NCBI RefSeq assembly: GCF_942548115.1
Contig: NZ_OW824151.1
Location: 930,001 to 994,000 of the forward strand
Length of the DNA stretch: 64,000 nucleotides
DNA from: Aeromicrobium sp. Leaf245
Lineage (GTDB): Bacteria; Actinomycetota; Actinomycetes; Propionibacteriales; Nocardioidaceae
Reading direction: 5' to 3'
Shown here piece after piece: positions 59,021 through 64,000 of the stretch (positions are counted from its first letter, which is position 1; every line of letters starts with the position of its first letter). Under the pieces are notes generated by a model. The model did no database searches. It had not been told where the DNA came from and saw only the letters and a program-made list of their open reading frames with translations. A program made the translations under genes and the position numbers.

Positions 59021-61929
59021 GCCTTCGCCCCCTTCGCGTCGTCGCTCGTGCACTCCTCGGACAGCCCGGAGTCGGTGTGGCCCTGCTCGCCGTGCCGGTC
59101 GATGCCACCGCCGAGGCTGCGCAGCACGTCGAGCGCGAGGCCGATGACGACGAGGTAGACGCCGACGTCGAAGGCCACCGAGGTGACCACGTGGACGTCG
59201 CCGAGGAGCGGGACGGGGATGTCGAAGACACCGCTCTGGAAGGTGTTGGCACCCACGAGCAGTGGCACGAGCCCGGACAGGGCGGCGATGGCCAGGCCCG
59301 AGCCGAGCACGACGCCGGCGTCGACGGGCGCGGCGGCGTCGAGCTCGCGGCGACCGCCGGCGAGGTAGCGCACGGCGAGCGCCAGCCCTGCGACGAGCCC
59401 GCCTGCGAACCCGCCGCCGGGCGTGTAGTGGCCAGTGAACATGAGGTACACCGAGAAGATCATCAGCACGGGGAACACCGCGCGCGCCACGACCTCGAAG
59501 ACGACGGAGCGGCGCTCGATGTCGAGGGAGGCCGCGCCGGGCAGCCAGTCCTCGCGCTCGTCCGTGGCGCTGGGGCGCGCCCGACGGGTCTCGCGGTGGG
59601 ACTGGGCCCGGTCGGTGATGAGGAAGATGAGGCTCGCGATGCCGGTGGCGGCCACGACGAGCACGGCCAGCTCGCCGAAGGTGTCCCACACGCGGATGTC
59701 GACGAGCGTGATGTTGACGATGTTCTCGCCGCCGCCGAAGTCGTAGGCCGGACCCTCGAACGCCCGCCCGACCGGCGATGCGGTGCGGGCGTTCGCCGCG
59801 ACCACGGCGTACGCGGCCACGGCCAGGCCGGCCGTGGCGCCGATCGCGATGCGCACCCGGCGGGCCGCGGTGAACGGCCGGTCGGAGAAGAACGGCGTGA
59901 AGCGGCGCAGCACCAGCACGAAGGTGACCAGCGCGAAGGTCTCCACGAGGACCTGGGTGAGCGCGAGGTCGGGGGCGCCGTGCAGCACGAACAGCAGGGC
60001 CGTGCCGTAGCCGGTGACGCCGAGCATCAGCACGGCACGGAGGCGTCGGCGGGAGCGGACGGTGAGCAGCGCGGCGCCACAGACGAGGGCCGCCGTGGCG
60101 ATGCGTAGCGCGTCGTCGGGCTCGAAGGCACCGCCGTCGCCGACGGAGATCGACGGTGAGCCCCACGCCCTGATGGCGGCGCTGCCGGGGAGGAGCACGA
60201 GCACCACGAGCACGACACCCAGGTAGACCGGGAGAGAGCCGCGCTGCGTGAAGCCCGTGACCTCGACGCTCGCGCGGTCGACGCCGCGCACGACCGCGTG
60301 GTAGCTGCGCTCGGCGTCGGGCAGGTGCAGCCGACGCACGAGCGTCTCCTGCAGGTGCGCGACGGGTCGGCGGAGCAGCCAGAGGGCGATGCCGCCGACG
60401 ACGGCGGCGACCGACAGCCACAGCGCCGGGGTGAACCCGTGCCAGAGGGTCAGGACGGGCTCGTGGGCGCCGGCGCCGAACGCCTCGGCGTAGGACTCGA
60501 TCCGCGGCGTCAGGAGGGGACCGGCCACGCCGCCGGCGACCGTGAGGACGGACAAGATCACGGGAGATGCCTGGAACCAGGGTCCCGGTGCCGCGACGTC
60601 GGTGGGGGTGACGTCCTTGGTGCCGAACGTGCCCCACACGAAGCGTGCCGTGTACGCCACCGTGAGGACCGACCCGACCACCAGTCCCACGAGCGAGACC
60701 GTGCCCCAGACGCCGATGCCCGCGTCCTCGCCGAGGTCGACGAACGCCGCGAGCGCGGCCTCCTTCGCCGTGAATCCGAGCAGCGGGGGCAGCCCGGCCA
60801 TCGACGCCGCGGCCACGAGCGTGACGACGAACAGGACGGGCATGGAACGGGCGAGTCCGCTGAGCTCCCGCAGGTCGCGCGTGCCGGTGCTGCGGTCGAC
60901 GATGCCGACCACGAGGAAGAGGGTGGACTTGAACAGCGCGTGCCCGAGCACGAGCGAGAGACCGGCGAACGCGGCCGACCGGGTGCCGGCCCCGGCCACC
61001 GCGACCAGGAAGCCGAGCTGGCTCACGGTGCCGTAGGCGAGCAGCAGCTTGACGTCGTGCTGGCGCAGGGCGCGCAGCCCGCCGATGATCATCGTCATGA
61101 TGCCGAGGGTGAGCAGCACGGGCCGCCAGCCGGGGGTGTCGGCGAACGCGGGGGCCAGGAGCAGCACCAGGAACACGCCGGCCTTCACCATGGCCGCCGC
61201 GTGGAGGTAGGCGCTCACCGGCGTGGGCGCCGCCATGGCTCCCGGGAGCCAGAAGTGGAACGGGACGAGTGCCGACTTGCTGAGCGCGCCGACGAGCAGC
61301 AGCGCCACCGCGGCCGTGACGGCCGGGCCCGACGGCGGGTCGGCGACGATCTCGCTGAGCCGAGCCGTCCCGGTCTGGGCGTGCAGCACGAACAGGCCCA
61401 CGAGCATGGCAAGCCCGCCGAACGTGGTCACGAGCAGCGCGTTCATGGCCGCCCGGCGGTTGGCCCGGCGCTCGGGGTTGTGCCCGATCAGCAGGTACGA
61501 CAGCACTGTCGTGAGCTCCCAGAACACGAACAGCACGTACATGTTGTCGGACAGGACCAGTCCGAGCATCGACCCGGCGAAGGCGGTGAGCACGCCGGAG
61601 AACCGCCAGATCTCGGGATCGCCCTGGCGGAAGTACCAGCCGCAGTAGAGCAGCACCAGTGCACCGACGCCCGTGACCACCAGTGACATCAGTGCCGTGA
61701 GGGGGTCGATCAGCAGGTCGACGTCGACACCGAGCGAGGGGATCCAGCTCCAGCGCTCGACGATCGGGTCGCTCGTGCCCGAGCTCACGTCGAGCGCCCG
61801 TGGCAGCAGGTACGCGAAGGACGCGGCCGGAACGAGGGCCAGCACGACGAAGGCGCGACGGTCGAGGAACCTGACCAGGAGAGGGGCTCCCGCTGCGGCG
61901 ACGAGGTGCAGCGCGAGGAGCCCGATCAT
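59017..61929 (-). CDS. mrpA: Na+/H+ antiporter subunit A/B fusion
   Basis: 970 residues. The N-terminal part is the NuoL/ND5-like proton channel (MYVLFVFWELTTVLSYLLIGH, KSALVPFHFWLPGAMAAPTPVSAYLHAAAMVKAG, HALFKSTLFLVVG), followed by the ND6-like segment (ATGYGTALLFVLHGAPDLALTQ-type) and, from about 800, an MrpB domain (VYLMFTGHYTPGGGFAGGLVAG). No separate mrpB gene exists, so A and B are fused, as in other actinobacteria. First gene of the operon; TAGGGT lies 9 nt before the ATG, giving a leader of only 2-3 nt. Confidence 0.95.
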   Translation of the reverse strand: MIGLLALHLVAAAGAPLLVRFLDRRAFVVLALVPAASFAYLLPRALDVSSGTSDPIVERWSWIPSLGVDVDLLIDPLTALMSLVVTGVGALVLLYCGWYFRQGDPEIWRFSGVLTAFAGSMLGLVLSDNMYVLFVFWELTTVLSYLLIGHNPERRANRRAAMNALLVTTFGGLAMLVGLFVLHAQTGTARLSEIVADPPSGPAVTAAVALLLVGALSKSALVPFHFWLPGAMAAPTPVSAYLHAAAMVKAGVFLVLLLAPAFADTPGWRPVLLTLGIMTMIIGGLRALRQHDVKLLLAYGTVSQLGFLVAVAGAGTRSAAFAGLSLVLGHALFKSTLFLVVGIVDRSTGTRDLRELSGLARSMPVLFVVTLVAAASMAGLPPLLGFTAKEAALAAFVDLGEDAGIGVWGTVSLVGLVVGSVLTVAYTARFVWGTFGTKDVTPTDVAAPGPWFQASPVILSVLTVAGGVAGPLLTPRIESYAEAFGAGAHEPVLTLWHGFTPALWLSVAAVVGGIALWLLRRPVAHLQETLVRRLHLPDAERSYHAVVRGVDRASVEVTGFTQRGSLPVYLGVVLVVLVLLPGSAAIRAWGSPSISVGDGGAFEPDDALRIATAALVCGAALLTVRSRRRLRAVLMLGVTGYGTALLFVLHGAPDLALTQVLVETFALVTFVLVLRRFTPFFSDRPFTAARRVRIAIGATAGLAVAAYAVVAANARTASPVGRAFEGPAYDFGGGENIVNITLVDIRVWDTFGELAVLVVAATGIASLIFLITDRAQSHRETRRARPSATDEREDWLPGAASLDIERRSVVFEVVARAVFPVLMIFSVYLMFTGHYTPGGGFAGGLVAGLALAVRYLAGGRRELDAAAPVDAGVVLGSGLAIAALSGLVPLLVGANTFQSGVFDIPVPLLGDVHVVTSVAFDVGVYLVVIGLALDVLRSLGGGIDRHGEQGHTDSGLSEECTSDDAKGAKA

Positions 61930-61938
61930 TCTGACCCC

Positions 61939-61944
61939 ACCCTA
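61939..61944 (-). promoter_or_regulatory. -10 box of the mrp operon
   Basis: Reads TAGGGT on the minus strand, 9 nt before the ATG at 61929. The divergent DUF2342 promoter is 29 nt away. Confidence 0.5.
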
Positions 61945-61972
61945 TCGGGAGGTCCCGCATGGCGGCACGCCG

Positions 61973-61978
61973 TACCGT
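61973..61978 (+). promoter_or_regulatory. -10 box of the DUF2342-tilS operon (leaderless)
   Basis: TACCGT, ending 6 nt before the ATG at 61985. Confidence 0.55.
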
Positions 61979-61984
61979 GGCCCC

Positions 61985-63037
61985 ATGATCGACTGGGGCG
62001 TCGCGCAGGGCACGGCGACGAAGCTGTCACGTCCGGGGCCCGACCTGTCGCCGGCGGAGGCCGACGACGTCGTCGGCGAGCTGCGGGAGGCGGCGGCCCG
62101 GTCCACCGGCCCGGTCCGCGAGTTCTCCGACCTCCACGCACCCGACACCGTCCAGGCGCAGGCGCCGGTGCTCGTGGTCGACCGGCCTCGATGGATCGAG
62201 GCGAACCTCGGCACCTTCGAGGTGCTGATGGACCCGGTCGTGGCCCGCATCGAGGCGGGGCGGCCGCGCAGCGGTCTGGCCCACGCCGTCGGCAGCCGGG
62301 TGAGCGGTGCCGAGATCGGCGGACTGGTGGCACTGCTGTCGGGCAAGGTGCTGGGCCAGTTCGACCCGTTCTGGACCGGGCCGCGCGGCGAGGGCGGCCG
62401 GCTGCTGCTCGTCGCGCCGAACATCGTCCACGTGGAGCGCTCGCTCGACGTCGACCCGCACGACTTCCGGCTGTGGGTGTGCCTGCACGAGGAGACCCAC
62501 CGGGTGCAGTTCACGGCCGTGCCGTGGATGCGCGACCACCTCCGCGGCTTGATCGACGAGCTGACCGCCGCCACGGACCTCGACTCCGAGGCCGTGCAGC
62601 GCTTCCTCACCGAGGGCGTGGGCGAGCTGGTCAAGGTCCTGCGGGGCACCTCCGACGCCTCTCTCGCCGAGCTGTTCCAGAACGAGCGGCAGAAGGCCGT
62701 CGTCGACCGGATCACCGGCGTCATGTCGCTGCTCGAGGGCCACGCCGACGTCGTCATGGACGGCGTGGGGCCCGACGTGATCCCGTCGGTCGCCACGATC
62801 CGCAAGCGGTTCGACCAGCGACGTCAGGGCGGCGGCGGGCTCGACCGGGTGCTGCGGCGTCTGCTGGGCCTGGAGTCCAAGATGCGTCAGTACCGCGACG
62901 GGGCCGTGTTCGTCCGCGAGGTCAACGAGAAGGTCGGGCTGTCGGGCTTCAACGCGGTGTGGGAACGGCCGGAGAACCTGCCCGACCGTGCCGAGATCCT
63001 CGACCCCGCCGCCTGGGTGGCGCGGGTGCACGGCTGA
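61985..63037 (+). CDS. Zinc-dependent metalloprotease (DUF2342, F420-associated family)
   Basis: A 350-residue member of the family often labelled coenzyme F420 biosynthesis-associated or zincin-like protease type 2. The zinc motif is CLHEETHRVQFTAVPWMRDHL (HExxH), and the N-terminus MIDWGVAQGTATKLSRPGPDLSP is family-typical, with KVLGQFDPFW and the conserved region near the end (GLSGFNAVWERPENLP). Its function is not established. It lies 22 nt ahead of tilS, an arrangement seen in many actinobacteria. Confidence 0.9.
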   Translation: MIDWGVAQGTATKLSRPGPDLSPAEADDVVGELREAAARSTGPVREFSDLHAPDTVQAQAPVLVVDRPRWIEANLGTFEVLMDPVVARIEAGRPRSGLAHAVGSRVSGAEIGGLVALLSGKVLGQFDPFWTGPRGEGGRLLLVAPNIVHVERSLDVDPHDFRLWVCLHEETHRVQFTAVPWMRDHLRGLIDELTAATDLDSEAVQRFLTEGVGELVKVLRGTSDASLAELFQNERQKAVVDRITGVMSLLEGHADVVMDGVGPDVIPSVATIRKRFDQRRQGGGGLDRVLRRLLGLESKMRQYRDGAVFVREVNEKVGLSGFNAVWERPENLPDRAEILDPAAWVARVHG

Positions 63038-63059
63038 GCGACGGGCCGGGAGCCGCGGC

Positions 63060-64000
63060 GTGAGGCTGCTCGACGCGGAAGCGCGTGGTCGGGCGGGCGT
63101 GCGCGACGCCCTCGCCGACGTCGCACCGGACGCACCGGTGGTGCTCGGCGTCTCCGGCGGGGCCGACTCGCTCGCGCTGGCGGTCTGCGCCGCGTTCGTG
63201 GCCGACCGTGACGACCGAAGCGCGCGCGTCGTGGTGGTCGACCACGGTCTCCAGGACGGGTCGGACGCGGTGGCGGCCCGCGCGGTCGAGCAGGTGCGCT
63301 CGCTCGGCCTGCCCGGCGGCGCGGTCCGTGTGCAGGTGGGGACCGTCGGCGGGCCCGAGGCCGCAGCGCGTGCGGCACGCCGGGCGGCCCTGCTCGAGGC
63401 CGCGGGTGGCGAAGGCGTGGTGCTGCTGGCGCACACCCTGGACGACCAGGCCGAGACCGTGCTGCTCGGACTGGGCCGGGGCTCGGGGCCGCGCTCGCTC
63501 GCCGGCATGGCAGCGCGCGACGGGCGCTGGCGTCGGCCGTTCCTCGGTCTGCGCCGGTCCGACACCGAGGCGGTGTGCCGCGCCCACGACCTGGTCTGGT
63601 GGACCGATCCGCACAACGCCGACCCCGCCTACCGTCGTGCCAGGCTCCGGCACGAGGTGCTTCCCCTGCTCGACGACGTGCTGGGCTCGGGGGTGCCGGA
63701 GGCGCTCGCCCGCACCGCCGACCAGCTGCGTCACGACACGACGCTGCTCGACGAGCTGGCGGGCCAGGTCGAGGACGCCGCCGACGTCGCGACGCTCGTG
63801 GCTCTCCCGCCTGCGCTGCGGTCCCGGGTGCTCCGCCGACTCGCGCTCGAGGCCGGCGCCGTCCCCGGGGAGCTCGGTTCGGTCCACCTCGCCGCGCTCG
63901 ACCGTCTCGTCACCGACTGGCACGGCCAGGACCGGGTCGAGCTGCCCGGTCACGTCGCGCTGACGCGGACGGCAGGCCGGCTCCACCGGATCGGCGGCGG
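63060..64000 (+). CDS. tilS: tRNA(Ile)-lysidine synthase, 3' end outside window
   Basis: Adds lysine to the wobble C of tRNA-Ile(CAU), which lets it read AUA. The frame from the GTG at 63060 is open to the window edge (313 residues). The PP-loop is LGVSGGADSLALA (about 28-40), HTLDDQAETVLLGLGRGSG is the second motif, and RARLRHEVLPLLDD is the family signature helix. The C-terminal tRNA-binding part is cut by the window. Confidence 0.93.
   Translation, partial: MRLLDAEARGRAGVRDALADVAPDAPVVLGVSGGADSLALAVCAAFVADRDDRSARVVVVDHGLQDGSDAVAARAVEQVRSLGLPGGAVRVQVGTVGGPEAAARAARRAALLEAAGGEGVVLLAHTLDDQAETVLLGLGRGSGPRSLAGMAARDGRWRRPFLGLRRSDTEAVCRAHDLVWWTDPHNADPAYRRARLRHEVLPLLDDVLGSGVPEALARTADQLRHDTTLLDELAGQVEDAADVATLVALPPALRSRVLRRLALEAGAVPGELGSVHLAALDRLVTDWHGQDRVELPGHVALTRTAGRLHRIGG

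Overview
The window is high-GC actinobacterial chromosome (mostly about 70 percent G+C by eye). GTG starts are frequent, ATGA/GTGA overlaps are common, and about 19 start codons sit 6-7 nt after a TANNNT box (leaderless transcripts). The gene set points to the Propionibacteriales/Nocardioidaceae, with an Aeromicrobium- or Nocardioides-like organism most likely: a tuberculostearic acid gene pair, a fused MrpA/B antiporter subunit, DUF3073 next to purM, a sterol-carrier-like protein next to purL, and DUF2342 next to tilS. The taxonomic call is inference. The window begins inside a nucleotide cyclase gene and ends inside tilS.

Layout. 0-10.9 kb: cyclase fragment, guaA, a methyltransferase, small stress and secreted proteins, nhaA, a gamma-glutamyltransferase, a decapeptide-repeat protein coupled to a META-domain protein, a lipoprotein and an FAD oxidoreductase. 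11-13.8 kb: an ATP-grasp RimK-like ligase with a C-terminal RCK_C domain, divergent from a retropepsin-like zinc protease and an aspartoacylase-family enzyme. 13.9-26.1 kb: an Old Yellow Enzyme, purL with its SCP2-like neighbour, a DUF1906 secreted hydrolase, an acyl-CoA ligase, a ZIP transporter, then purF-purM-DUF3073. 26.5-37.3 kb: an MMPL exporter with a divergent MarR regulator, valine dehydrogenase, a lipid and redox block (three SDRs, sterol desaturase, cytochrome P450, two TetR regulators) and an SGNH hydrolase.

37.4-40.2 kb is an island of visibly lower G+C lying against the 3' end of tRNA-Phe. It carries a secreted protein of unknown family, a translationally coupled lipoprotein and an XRE regulator with a small partner. 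41-45.4 kb is a tightly overlapped operon: cysteine-dioxygenase-like protein, rhodanese-like protein and a complete OpuC-type ABC importer, with tRNA-Asp just upstream on the other strand. 45.5-51.5 kb holds an alpha/beta hydrolase, gluQ, tRNA-Glu, a zincin, a pirin and the FAD-reductase/methyltransferase pair expected to make 10-methyl fatty acids. 51.5-62 kb has a two-domain teichoic-acid-type polymerase, exonuclease III and the whole mrp Na+/H+ antiporter operon (A-B fused, C, D, E, F, G). The end is DUF2342 and tilS.

Functional themes are de novo purine synthesis (purL, purF, purM, guaA), ion and osmotic homeostasis (nhaA, mrp, OpuC-type importer) and envelope lipid or polymer building (tmsA/B-like pair, two-domain polymerase, desaturase/P450). 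Non-coding structure worth attention: a family of palindromic intergenic repeats built on GAGGTAGGTGG (three sites), a perfect 36-bp palindrome paired with a 24-bp relative between convergent genes, a possible short hairpin RNA near 19.98 kb, and a 27-codon mini-ORF that bridges mrpA and mrpC by ATGA overlaps at both ends. No rRNA, CRISPR array, insertion sequence or integrase was seen.
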